Source of the DNA: Desulfovibrio sp.
Lineage (GTDB): Bacteria > Desulfobacterota > Desulfovibrionia > Desulfovibrionales > Desulfovibrionaceae
Length of the DNA stretch: 21,508 nucleotides
Assembly: GCA_031275955.1 (NCBI GenBank)
Contig: JAISNZ010000234.1
Location: 1-21,508 of the forward strand
Direction of reading: 5' to 3'
The notes beneath the pieces were generated by a model. That model searched no databases and had not been told where the DNA came from. It saw nothing but the letters and a program-made list of their open reading frames with translations. The translations under genes and the position numbers were made by a program. Of this stretch, positions 1 to 7,085 are shown in pieces; within the stretch, counting starts at the first letter, position 1, and every line of letters begins with the position of its first letter.

Positions 1-37
1 AGACCAACGCCTTGACCAGTTAAAGTTGCTTTAGGTT

Positions 38-113
38 GCCGCCTTTAGGCGGCTCACATATTCAACCGCTTTGAGCGGTTCACGCTATCTCAAGCCCCCG
101 GCTTTGCCGGGGG
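38..113. repeat. Three tandem perfect hairpins at the left edge
   Basis: Three short-loop perfect inverted repeats lie in a row: GCCGCC/GGCGGC (38-53, loop TTTA), AACCGCT/AGCGGTT (64-80, loop TTG) and CCCCCGGC/GCCGGGGG (95-113, loop TTT). A frame ending in TAG at 32-34 lies just before them, so they could sit behind a gene cut off by the window edge. Serial subterminal hairpins of this kind are typical of IS200/IS605-family ends, and that is my favoured reading, but no transposase is visible. Stacked terminators are the alternative. Confidence 0.5.
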
Positions 114-289
114 TACATGGGCCGTTTTTCATCCAGGCCCGGCTATGCGCCGAAAGATAACGGAATCTGGCGCTTCAATACATAGAAATCATGCTGCTAT
201 TTGAATTTTTCAAGGAAATTTTTGTATGTAAAACCAATATGAAAATCTCACGGTAGGCCGAGGTAGGCAACCGCAATTTTCATACAGCC

Positions 290-318
290 TTGTATGATAC
301 CTATTTTTTAGGTAATAC
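290..318 (+). promoter_or_regulatory. Operator-like palindrome in a possible promoter
   Basis: TACCTA (298-303) and TAGGTA (309-314) form a perfect 6-5-6 inverted repeat around a run of T. The match extends imperfectly to GTAT on the left and ATAC on the right. The site lies about 55 bp before the small DNA-binding gene at 369 and falls between a weak -35 candidate (TTGTAT, 290-295) and a weak -10 candidate (TAATAC, 313-318, 17-bp spacing). An autoregulatory operator is a reasonable guess. The promoter hexamers are poor. Confidence 0.35.
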
Positions 319-368
319 TGGCCAATATGTCTGTAGCGTCGGAACAAGGACGCGAGGAGAGATCGGCC

Positions 369-677
369 ATGCCCACCAAGATATCGCTGACGGATGAAGA
401 ACAGGAATTTGCGCGGACACTGGCCGAAAAACTCCCGCCTGGCATAGCCCGTAAACAGATCGACAGATTTTTGGGCGGAGTTGTCGCGCCGCAGACCTTG
501 TGCAATGCCGACCACAAGGGGGAAGGGCCGGAGATCTCCTAAATGATAGGCCGATCCGTTGCCTATTTCACCATCCCGCTTCTTGAATGGATCGTGAAAA
601 ACCTTGGCGTTACAAAACTGAAACGACAGCACGGAGCCAACAGGCTAAATTTGATGGACAAAACATCCCGCCGCTGA
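369..677 (+). pseudogene. Excisionase/AlpA-like small DNA-binding protein, interrupted by in-frame TAA
   Basis: The first segment (369-542, 57 residues) starts at an ATG with a good AGGAGA ribosome site and carries the pattern RKQIDRFLGG...TLCNAD..GEGP. That pattern is characteristic of small winged-HTH excisionase/AlpA-like proteins found near integrases in this group of bacteria. The reading stops at TAA 540-542, exactly where the second half of the domain should follow. The same frame then continues from ATG 543 with IGRSVAYFTIPLLEWI, which is that second half (the wing and final helix), to TGA at 675-677. I read this as one gene of about 102 residues broken by a nonsense codon. Two translationally coupled pieces or readthrough are less likely. 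No integrase is visible, so it may be a remnant of a departed element. Family assignment is from motif memory only. Confidence 0.55.
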
Positions 678-878
678 CCTTCACCTTGTCAATATACAAG
701 CCTTCTGTTATGTTCCGCCACATGCCTTGGCTGTGAAAACTGTATGCAACGGCGTGTGCAAAAGTATGCCCAAAGTGACCCGAGGAACTATTTTTTCATC
801 GGCTTGATTTTTGGGTATTTTCTTGGGTATCTCAAAATATTTTCTCCAGCAAAACTGTTTTATATCAACGCGTTATAG
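678..878. other. Non-coding AT-rich stretch
   Basis: I see no convincing gene here. The only structure noted is a direct repeat, TTGGGTAT at 811-818 and again at 823-830 (12-bp period), in an AT-rich context. It could be an integrase arm-site or att remnant of the element represented by the 369-677 gene, but nothing else supports this. Confidence 0.3.
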
Positions 879-887
879 TGCTATAAT
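879..887 (+). promoter_or_regulatory. Extended -10 promoter for the LuxR-type gene
   Basis: TGCTATAAT (879-887) is a perfect TATAAT hexamer with the extended-10 TG one base upstream. The -35 region (about 858-865) is only T-rich, as expected for an extended-10 promoter. It implies a leader of about 190 nt before the start codon at 1080. From about 900 the leader becomes very GC- and purine-rich. Confidence 0.5.
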
Positions 888-1079
888 GTATTAGGAAATG
901 GAATAAGGGGGAAAGGGAATGGCCCGGGGAGGGAGAGGATAGCCTTTTATGGCAGGGGGTGGTATGGGTGACGGGAGGGGCATCCTGTACGCGGAGCGGC
1001 TGCCCCGGAGGTTTTGGCGCGGCGGGAGCGGATTCGCCGGATGTCCTGGGCAGCCGGCTGCGGACGGGAGGAGAGGGCC

Positions 1080-2513
1080 ATGTTGGAAAAGGTGGATCAC
1101 CGTGGAGCGGACTGTAGGGAAAGCATCGGCAAGGAAGAGAGCCGGGTGGTGAAAAAAGCGGCGCAGCGGCCGGTCTCCCCCCGCAAGGCGCGCTGTTCCG
1201 GCTCCTGGCCCGCATCGCCGGAAGCGAATGCGGATGAGGGGATCTCCGTTGCCCTGCAGGAAAAGATTATCAATTTTTTATACGACCTTACGCAACGGCC
1301 GGATAAATTTGTCGAAAATCTGATGCGTCTGCTCCATGAGCATTTCCAGTTCAGGAACACTGTTTTTCTCTATCCGGGCAATGCCTGTGATCTGCGGGAT
1401 TCGTATCTTTCCGCCAAGTTTTTTACCGATTGCGTGGATCACTACGTTGAGAACGGCGTTGTCAAAGTCGCCTCCAAACAGAAGGACAATCTGTATTTCC
1501 CGGTAAGCCCCTTGAGACATGAACGTCTGCCGGCCGAATTTCGAGACAGAAATGTTATTTTCTCTTCCGATTTACCACATGAATCTGTCCTGCGGGAAGA
1601 ATATGATGATATCCGCAGTTTATTCAGCCAGCAGGCCTTTACATTTTTCGCCACGATGAAATTGGCCTTTCCCGGAGATACATATCTAGCCAGAATTTTC
1701 TTTGCCAAAACAGACGCTGAAGGAGATTTTACCCATAAAGAGCGCCACATTTTGCAGACAATAGCCAAGCATATCGCCTATAATTATCATTTTGCCATTG
1801 ACTATTACTATAAGGTTGAGAAGATCAAACTTTTTGATAAGTTGAATTCATATCTCAGCACAGGACTTATTGCGGTAAACAGCAAACTTCAGGTTTTCTG
1901 CGCCAACAAGGTGTCATACGAATACTGCATTGATATTCTTGATTACAATAAAGTCCATATTGCGAAAAGCAGTACGAATCGCGTAATGCTGCAACAGATG
2001 CTCATTGATATGATCAGTGACAATATAACGTCAGTATTAAATGAGGGATCGACAAAGTTTATTTGCACTGAATATGTATATATTATTAAAGGAGTTTCCT
2101 GTATTGTGCAGGATTATAAGAATGATTTGATTCCATACCATTTCTTTTATATAACAAGAAAAGATAATAACGGCTCGACAAACTTTGAAATGTTTGCTCA
2201 TAAATACAATCTCTCTTGCCGCGAGCTGGAAATTTTGACCATGTTGGACTGCGGGAGCAACGTCAAAGAAATAAGCGCCGAATTATATATAAGCCGCCAT
2301 ACGGTAAAAACTCATATCTCCAATATCTTTCGGAAAGTGAACGTCGGTTGTCGCGCCGCCCTGTTGCATAAGCTGCGCCATGACAAACAGGACGATCCCG
2401 CCGGGCGCCCCGGCAGGGATAGGGCGGACATTCCCTTGCGCGCGGGAAAAGGCGGAAAGCCGCCGCAGAACGGCAGAGGGGCGGCCCCGCAGGGCTGTCC
2501 GGCTGATTCCTGA
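1080..2513 (+). CDS. LuxR-family transcriptional regulator with long N-terminal sensor region
   Basis: This is a 477-residue protein. The ATG at 1080 is chosen because a strong GGGAGGAGAGG ribosome site directly precedes it. Residues about 375-430 form a typical LuxR/FixJ helix-turn-helix: LSCRELEILTML, then EISAELYISRHTVKTHISNI and FRKV. Residues about 60-360 have no motif I can name with certainty. The pattern (EKIINFLYDLTQRPDKFVENLMRLL, then mixed alpha/beta) suggests GAF/PAS-like sensing, and no receiver domain is visible. The region of about 1260-2340 is much more AT-rich than its neighbours. The last 46 or so residues after the HTH are GC-rich and low in complexity, unlike the normal short LuxR end. 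This suggests foreign origin of the core, or loss of the native stop codon. The signal sensed and the targets are unknown. Confidence 0.8.
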   Translation: MLEKVDHRGADCRESIGKEESRVVKKAAQRPVSPRKARCSGSWPASPEANADEGISVALQEKIINFLYDLTQRPDKFVENLMRLLHEHFQFRNTVFLYPGNACDLRDSYLSAKFFTDCVDHYVENGVVKVASKQKDNLYFPVSPLRHERLPAEFRDRNVIFSSDLPHESVLREEYDDIRSLFSQQAFTFFATMKLAFPGDTYLARIFFAKTDAEGDFTHKERHILQTIAKHIAYNYHFAIDYYYKVEKIKLFDKLNSYLSTGLIAVNSKLQVFCANKVSYEYCIDILDYNKVHIAKSSTNRVMLQQMLIDMISDNITSVLNEGSTKFICTEYVYIIKGVSCIVQDYKNDLIPYHFFYITRKDNNGSTNFEMFAHKYNLSCRELEILTMLDCGSNVKEISAELYISRHTVKTHISNIFRKVNVGCRAALLHKLRHDKQDDPAGRPGRDRADIPLRAGKGGKPPQNGRGAAPQGCPADS

Positions 2514-2601
2514 AAGGAACGGGGCTGTTTTTTGCCGCGGGAAGGCTCGGGTCCGCATTTCCGGACGCAAGGGGAAGGTCCGCGTTCAGGTTTCCGGCCG
2601 C

Positions 2602-2621
2602 GGCGGGAGGGTGGTCCCGCC
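2602..2621. terminator. Hairpin in the luxR/glpX convergent gap
   Basis: GGCGGGA (2602-2608) pairs perfectly with TCCCGCC (2615-2621) across a 6-nt loop, and GTCCG/CGGAC forms a weaker hairpin near 2550-2565. The two flanking genes converge here, so a bidirectional stop is plausible. There is no T-run, so this is not a classical Rho-independent terminator. Confidence 0.3.
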
Positions 2622-2680
2622 TTGGCCGCTCGCGGCGCGGCCGCGGCCAAAGCGCGGGGACTCCTGATTTGGAATCCGCG

Positions 2681-3682
2681 TCAGTCGTATTGGACGGAGC
2701 TGAAGCGCATGAGGCGTTCCCAGTTGTGGTGGGCCTCAATGTAGCGCAGGGAGCCGGTTTTGGCGCGGATCGCCATGGAGTGGGTGATGGCGCCGCTTCC
2801 GGAATACTGGACGCCGGGAAGAAAGGTGCCGCCGGAGATGCCCGTGGCGGCAAAGACGACGTCATCCGTTTTCACCAGGGTGTCGGTGGTCAGAATTGCG
2901 CGGATATCAATGCCGGCATTCTGGATGGCTTCTTTTTCCACATAGGACTGGGGGTCGAGGCGGGCGAGGATCTGTCCGCCCATGCCCTTGATGGCGCAGG
3001 CCGCGAGAACTCCTTCAGGGGTGCCGCCGGTACCCATCATGACGTCGACTTCGGAATGGGGATCGACAGCCATGAGGGCTCCGCTGACGTCTCCGTCGGT
3101 GTGCAGCTGGATGCGGGCGCCCACGGAGCGGATGGTCTGGATGAGACGCTGGTGGCGGGGCTTGTCCAGAACGAAGACCACGAGGTCATCCACGTCCTTG
3201 TTCAGGGCCTTGGCGATTTTCCGCAGGTTCTCCTCTGCCGGGGCGTCCAGATCCACGACCGAGGCGGCCTGGCCGGGCACGACAAGCTTCTGCATATAGT
3301 AGCTCGGCCCGGGGTTGTACATGGCGCCGGCCGGAGCGGCTCCCACGACGCTTATGGCGTTGGGGCGCCCGTAGGCGAGCAGGTTGGTGCCTTCCACAGG
3401 GTCCACGGCTATGTCCAGGGCCGGGCCCTGTCCGCTGCCCACCTTCTCGCCGTTGTACAGCATGGGCGCTTCGTCCTTTTCGCCCTCGCCGATAATGATC
3501 CTGCCCTTGATGTTCAGGGAATTGAAGCTGAGGCGCATGGCATCCACGGCGGCCTTGTCGCCGCCGTCCTTGTTGCCGCGGCCCAGCCAGCGGGCGGAGG
3601 CCAGGGCCGCGGCTTCCGTAACGCGGACAAGATCCAGCCCCAGGTTGCTGGTGGGAGCTTCTTTGTTCGAAGATGTGGTCAC
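2681..3682 (-). CDS. glpX: Fructose-1,6-bisphosphatase, class II (GlpX)
   Basis: This cytoplasmic metal-dependent phosphatase converts fructose 1,6-bisphosphate to fructose 6-phosphate in gluconeogenesis. The 333-residue product has the usual family length and motifs: GEGEKDEAPML (about 65-75), DPVEGTN (about 94-100) and GTGGTPEGV (about 217-225), which together make the metal and phosphate site. The start codon is GTG at 3682, supported by GGAGG eight bases upstream. Upstream on this strand are a candidate promoter (3749-3777) and then a multi-hairpin repeat (3831-4008), which separates it from dapA. It converges on the LuxR-type gene. Assignment by motif is firm. Class II enzymes of some bacteria also cleave sedoheptulose 1,7-bisphosphate, which cannot be judged here. 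Confidence 0.96.
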   Translation of the reverse strand: MTTSSNKEAPTSNLGLDLVRVTEAAALASARWLGRGNKDGGDKAAVDAMRLSFNSLNIKGRIIIGEGEKDEAPMLYNGEKVGSGQGPALDIAVDPVEGTNLLAYGRPNAISVVGAAPAGAMYNPGPSYYMQKLVVPGQAASVVDLDAPAEENLRKIAKALNKDVDDLVVFVLDKPRHQRLIQTIRSVGARIQLHTDGDVSGALMAVDPHSEVDVMMGTGGTPEGVLAACAIKGMGGQILARLDPQSYVEKEAIQNAGIDIRAILTTDTLVKTDDVVFAATGISGGTFLPGVQYSGSGAITHSMAIRAKTGSLRYIEAHHNWERLMRFSSVQYD

Positions 3683-3748
3683 GGGGCACCTCCACGGGAA
3701 AGAATGATCGATTCAACCGGCCTGTCCGGGGCGGCGGGATCGAAAGCC

Positions 3749-3777
3749 ATCCTATCCGAGGTCCGGCGACTCTTCAA
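3749..3777 (-). promoter_or_regulatory. Candidate sigma-70 promoter of glpX
   Basis: Read on the minus strand, TTGAAG (3772-3777) and TAGGAT (3749-3754) are separated by exactly 17 bp, each matching consensus at four of six positions. It lies about 65 bp before the GTG start, so it would give a short leader. Confidence 0.4.
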
Positions 3778-3830
3778 GGGCGAAAGAACCGGCGGGGGAA
3801 AATATTCCGGGCGCGGCAAGCGCAGGGTTA

Positions 3831-4008
3831 GGGAAGCGCTGATTTATCGGGGCTCCGCCCCGAACCCCGTCGGGGGGCATGATGCCCCCCGAACCCCCTC
3901 ATTTCGTATTCCATTGAAATACTTAACGGGGGTGCAGGGGCATCATGCCCCTGCTGAGGGAGTTTGAGGGGGCAAAGCCCCCTCAAAGGGAATAAATCAG
4001 TATTTCCT
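3831..4008. repeat. Multi-hairpin palindromic repeat, family 1, copy A
   Basis: This non-coding element is bounded by imperfect terminal inverted repeats (GGGAAGCGCTGATTTAT at 3831-3847, and the reverse complement of GGAAATACTGATTTAT at 3992-4007). It contains four near-perfect hairpins in a row: 3847-3863 (7-3-7), 3871-3891 (10-1-10), 3934-3954 (10-1-10) and 3963-3987 (11-3-11). Nearly the same sequence occurs in the opposite orientation at 15525-15674, where the second hairpin module is absent. The structure resembles a MITE or BIME-type element. It lies between dapA (upstream) and glpX, both on the minus strand. Confidence 0.85.
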
Positions 4009-4039
4009 TAGGCAGTCCTTCTGAAAAGATATGCCCCCC

Positions 4040-4076
4040 CCGGCGGGGTCCGGGGCGAAGGCCCAAACCCCGCCGG
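4040..4076 (-). terminator. Strong hairpin downstream of dapA
   Basis: CCGGCGGGGT (4040-4049) pairs perfectly with ACCCCGCCGG (4067-4076), and the 17-nt loop can form an inner GGG/CCC pairing. It starts 37 bases after the dapA stop. No T-run follows on the minus strand, so it could be a terminator, an mRNA-stabilising hairpin, or a stray module of the adjacent repeat. Confidence 0.35.
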
Positions 4077-4112
4077 AGCAGCGCCTTCCAGGCTGTCCCG
4101 GAATCCGGACGC

Positions 4113-4994
4113 TCAGGCGATGAGCCCCGCGCCGCGCAGGATCTCCTTGAGCCGCTCCAGGTTGGCCGCTTGCAGGGGGACCAGGGGCAGGCGGAGATCC
4201 GGGTCTATCCTGCCCATGAGGGAGAGGGCGGTTTTCACCGGGACGGGGTTGGTTTCCAGGAAACAGGCCCGGCAGAGGGGGGCAAGCTCAAAGTGGAGCT
4301 TCCGGGTTTCGGCAAGGTCCCCGGCCGCCGCGGCGGAGCAAAGCCGGGCCATTTTCCGGGGAACCAGATTGGCGACAACGGAGATGACGCCCTTGCCGCC
4401 GATGGACATAATGGGGGCCACGGTGAAGTCGTCGCCGGAGAGCAGGACGAAATCGTCGCCGCAGTATTCCAGAATTTCGGAAATCTGGACCAGATCCGCC
4501 GTGGCTTCCTTGGCGCCGATAATTTCGGGGACCTCCCGGTACAGGCGGGCCATAGTGGCGGGCAGGACGTTCAGGGCGGTCCTTCCCGGCACATTGTAGA
4601 CTATGGTGGGCAGGGAGACTTCCCTGGCAATGGCCTTGTAGTGGGCGACAATGCCTTCCTGAGTGGGCTTGTTGTAATAGGGGGTAATCAGGAGGAGGGC
4701 ATCGGCCCCGGCCTTTTTGGCAAAGGTCCCCAGGGCGATGGCCTCCCGGGTGTTGTTGGAGCCCGCCCCGGCAATGACGGGAACCCGGCCTTTGGTCTGA
4801 TCAATACAGATGCTGATGGCGGTTTCATGTTCCGCGTGGGAAAGAGTGGCTGATTCTCCGGTTGTCCCGCAGGGAGAAAGGCCGTCCGCGCCTTCCTGAA
4901 TCTGCCATTCGATAAATTCCCGGAAACGCTCCTCATCAATGCGGCCATCCTTGAAGGGGGTGACCAGAGCGGTGATGCTGCCTGCAAGGTGCAT
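4113..4994 (-). CDS. dapA: 4-hydroxy-tetrahydrodipicolinate synthase
   Basis: This cytoplasmic enzyme condenses pyruvate with aspartate semialdehyde, the committed step of the diaminopimelate/lysine pathway that feeds peptidoglycan. The product has 293 residues, essentially the family's usual length. Visible active-site elements are GTTGES (43-48), Tyr133 and Arg138 in VYNVPGRT, and the Schiff-base Lys162 in GAKEAT. The ATG at 4994 is preferred over an in-frame ATG 33 bases upstream because GGAGG lies nine bases before it and the protein begins normally (HLAGSITALVTPF). The preceding gene is a divergent-function lipoprotein, and there is no clear operon partner. Confidence 0.96.
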   Translation of the reverse strand: MHLAGSITALVTPFKDGRIDEERFREFIEWQIQEGADGLSPCGTTGESATLSHAEHETAISICIDQTKGRVPVIAGAGSNNTREAIALGTFAKKAGADALLLITPYYNKPTQEGIVAHYKAIAREVSLPTIVYNVPGRTALNVLPATMARLYREVPEIIGAKEATADLVQISEILEYCGDDFVLLSGDDFTVAPIMSIGGKGVISVVANLVPRKMARLCSAAAAGDLAETRKLHFELAPLCRACFLETNPVPVKTALSLMGRIDPDLRLPLVPLQAANLERLKEILRGAGLIA

Positions 4995-5076
4995 GGTATG
5001 ATCCTCCATCTTGGGGTGGATGCTCAATTGCGCGCCGGGCGTCCGGCGGCTGCCGTTTTCAGTCCGGCCCGCGGCC

Positions 5077-5550
5077 TCATGGGGATACCGTTGCGGAGGG
5101 CGGAGGGGAAAAGGTCAGGGGGGTTTTGTTCATTTCCTCCACGACTTTCCGGGTGATGTCCGTTGCGGGGTCGTAGGCGAGGGCGGCATCCTTGAGGATG
5201 ACCATGGAGAACCGGCCCTTAAGGCGGCAGGTTTCCAGCGCCTTGAGGAAGAGATCGTTGACCTGGCCCATGACCCGCTGCTGTTCCTCGCTGTAGCGCT
5301 GCTGGGCCTCGCTGACTTTCTGTTGCAGGGCGGCGCTGGGACCGCGGCGCCCGGGGCTGCCTTCCATGGAGGCGGAAATGTCATCCTGCAGTTCCTGGCT
5401 CAGGTTCGTCAGGTAGGCCATGCCGGATTTCATGGCCTCGCTGTCCTCGAAAATGCGATCCGGGTTGATGACGGCCATCTTGCCGCTGCAACCCGCAAGC
5501 AGGAGGAATGCCAGGATCAGGACGGGGAAAAGGGACAGGCGGGTGCGCAT
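5077..5550 (-). CDS. Skp/OmpH-like lipoprotein
   Basis: A predicted 157-residue lipoprotein. Residues 1-20 form a signal peptide ending in the lipobox LLAGC with the lipidated Cys at 21. The mature part is helical and rich in Gln, Glu and Ser (about 50-105, coiled-coil-like), followed by a short MVILKDAALAYDPATDIT segment. That is the pattern of the Skp/OmpH periplasmic chaperone family, where a VILDKSAVLYA-like strand is common (family knowledge; the match here is partial). The start at 5550 is chosen because the signal sequence begins there and AGAGAGAA precedes it. It sits beside two murein transglycosylases, which suggests envelope work, but function is unproven. Confidence 0.65.
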   Translation of the reverse strand: MRTRLSLFPVLILAFLLLAGCSGKMAVINPDRIFEDSEAMKSGMAYLTNLSQELQDDISASMEGSPGRRGPSAALQQKVSEAQQRYSEEQQRVMGQVNDLFLKALETCRLKGRFSMVILKDAALAYDPATDITRKVVEEMNKTPLTFSPPPSATVSP

Positions 5551-5701
5551 GGGGTTCTCTCTCTGGATTGGAGGGTAAGGGGAAGGAGTCGTTTTTAGCA
5601 TAAAGCCGCAGGCGGGTCCAGAGCGGAAGTTTCGGAAGATCCGCTCTCCCGGGAAGATGCGCGGACAGGGGGTTGGGCAGGGCCGCGTTTTGGGCGGGCG
5701 A

Positions 5702-6964
5702 TCAGCGGGCGTATGTGCGCTGGTGCGCCAGCACGACTTCCACGTAGCGCCGGGTTTCGGGGTTGGGCATCCGGGTGGTCAGGGCGGTATAGAGCTGATC
5801 CGGGGTCAGGGCGTTGATCCGGGCCACGGCCGCGTCGCGGTCCGGATCAAAGAGGCGCAGCACGGCGCCGGGACCGCCGTTATAGGCGGCGATGATGCAC
5901 ATCTCGCGCGAGGCGGGGTTCAGGACCTCATGGAAATAGCGGCGGGCCAGCAGGTGCAGGTAGGCCGTGCCGTAGTGGATATTGTTCTCCGGGCTGAACA
6001 GGGTTTCCACGCTGGGGACGCCGTGCGCCCCCTTGAGATAGCGGTGGACCTCGTTGCCGGCGGTTTCCGGAACGATCTGCATCAGGCCGAGGGCGCTCCC
6101 GGCGCTGACGGCCTGGGGATTAAAATTGCTTTCCGTGTGCATGATGGCCAGCACCAGGCTGGGGGCCAGGGCGTATTTTCGGGCATAGGCCTCAGCCAGG
6201 GAGCGGTATTTTCCGGCCCTGCCGGAAAGGCCGGCAAGATTGAGGTCGGCGACAAGGCGGCGGACGGCGGCGGAATCGGTACGGTCGCTCAGGTTGCACG
6301 GTCCTGTGCCCCTGGGGGTGAAAAGGCTTTCCCCGGACCAGACGGCAAGGGGATCGCCGGGAAGGTCCTCCTCCTGATCGCAGAAAACGGCAGAGGCCAG
6401 GAGCAGGGCCTCCTCCGGCCTCTGCCCCGGCAGGGGCGAGAAAGCGGTTTCGGGCGAGGGGATTGCTTCCCGGGGAAAGATCTCGGCAAAAGGTTCCAGG
6501 CGCAGCTGGCGCGCGCCGGTCCTCAGGATGACGCGGCCCTGGGAGAAGGCTAGGAGGGCGCCGTCGGGCGCCTGGCGGGAAAGGAAGGGGAGATCCGTCC
6601 CCAGGGGCAGGGGAGCCAGGGAAACGGGGCGGCTGATATCCTGCCGCCCGGCGTCCGGAAAGACGGAACTCCGGCGGAGAAGGGAGGTGAAGGCTTTTTC
6701 CCCGGCCGGGGTCAGGGGAGTCCTGGATGCCGGCCGGGTAACGGAATTTCGGGGCGTTTCCTCCCGCGGGAAGGGCCAGACGGGGAAAAGACCAGTGAGG
6801 ACGGCGAGCAGGAAGGGGAAAAGGCAGAGGACCGCCCGCCGAAGGAGGCGTCTTCCCTCCAGAAGCGGCCAGAGGGGCCGGTTCCCTGAGACGTCAAGGA
6901 GTTGGCGATAGAAGCGGATCTGATCCGGCGAGGCGGGCGGGCGGCTGCGCGGGGAGTTGCTCAT
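5702..6964 (-). CDS. Membrane-anchored lytic murein transglycosylase, SLT fold
   Basis: Cleaves the glycan strand of peptidoglycan with formation of an anhydro-muramyl end. In the 420-residue product the N-terminus is basic and cytoplasmic, residues about 44-62 form one membrane anchor, about 65-250 is an unassigned domain, and about 255-420 is a C-terminal SLT domain. The SLT motifs are clear: the catalytic Glu278 in HTESNFNP, then SALGLMQIVP and AAYNGGPGAV. Architecture (long N-terminal region plus SLT) resembles the MltC type. However, it has a transmembrane anchor instead of a lipobox. The start at 6964 has no strong ribosome site, so a different nearby start is possible. MltA lies 121 bp upstream on the same strand. 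Confidence 0.85.
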   Translation of the reverse strand: MSNSPRSRPPASPDQIRFYRQLLDVSGNRPLWPLLEGRRLLRRAVLCLFPFLLAVLTGLFPVWPFPREETPRNSVTRPASRTPLTPAGEKAFTSLLRRSSVFPDAGRQDISRPVSLAPLPLGTDLPFLSRQAPDGALLAFSQGRVILRTGARQLRLEPFAEIFPREAIPSPETAFSPLPGQRPEEALLLASAVFCDQEEDLPGDPLAVWSGESLFTPRGTGPCNLSDRTDSAAVRRLVADLNLAGLSGRAGKYRSLAEAYARKYALAPSLVLAIMHTESNFNPQAVSAGSALGLMQIVPETAGNEVHRYLKGAHGVPSVETLFSPENNIHYGTAYLHLLARRYFHEVLNPASREMCIIAAYNGGPGAVLRLFDPDRDAAVARINALTPDQLYTALTTRMPNPETRRYVEVVLAHQRTYAR

Positions 6965-7085
6965 GGGCGGGCACAATCTTCTGCGGCTGTTGTTCTTGGG
7001 TCTCGCGTCCGGTCGCGGGCAACGGGCCGCGGACGGGCCGCAACGGAAGAGGACATGCAAGCCGTATGCCATTTTCAGGTTTGTT

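Noticed and set aside
1..330. Possible tRNA or CRISPR-like structure in the left edge hairpins
   Set aside because: The three hairpins differ in sequence and have no repeated spacer pattern or cloverleaf arrangement.
770..811. Short frame MPKVTRGTIFSSA, reminiscent of an integrase start
   Set aside because: Only 13 codons, no ribosome site and no continuation. Too little to call an integrase remnant.
2669..3967. Long plus-strand open frame opposite glpX
   Set aside because: It is a shadow of glpX caused by high GC. Its translation is low in complexity and the minus strand carries a complete FBPase.
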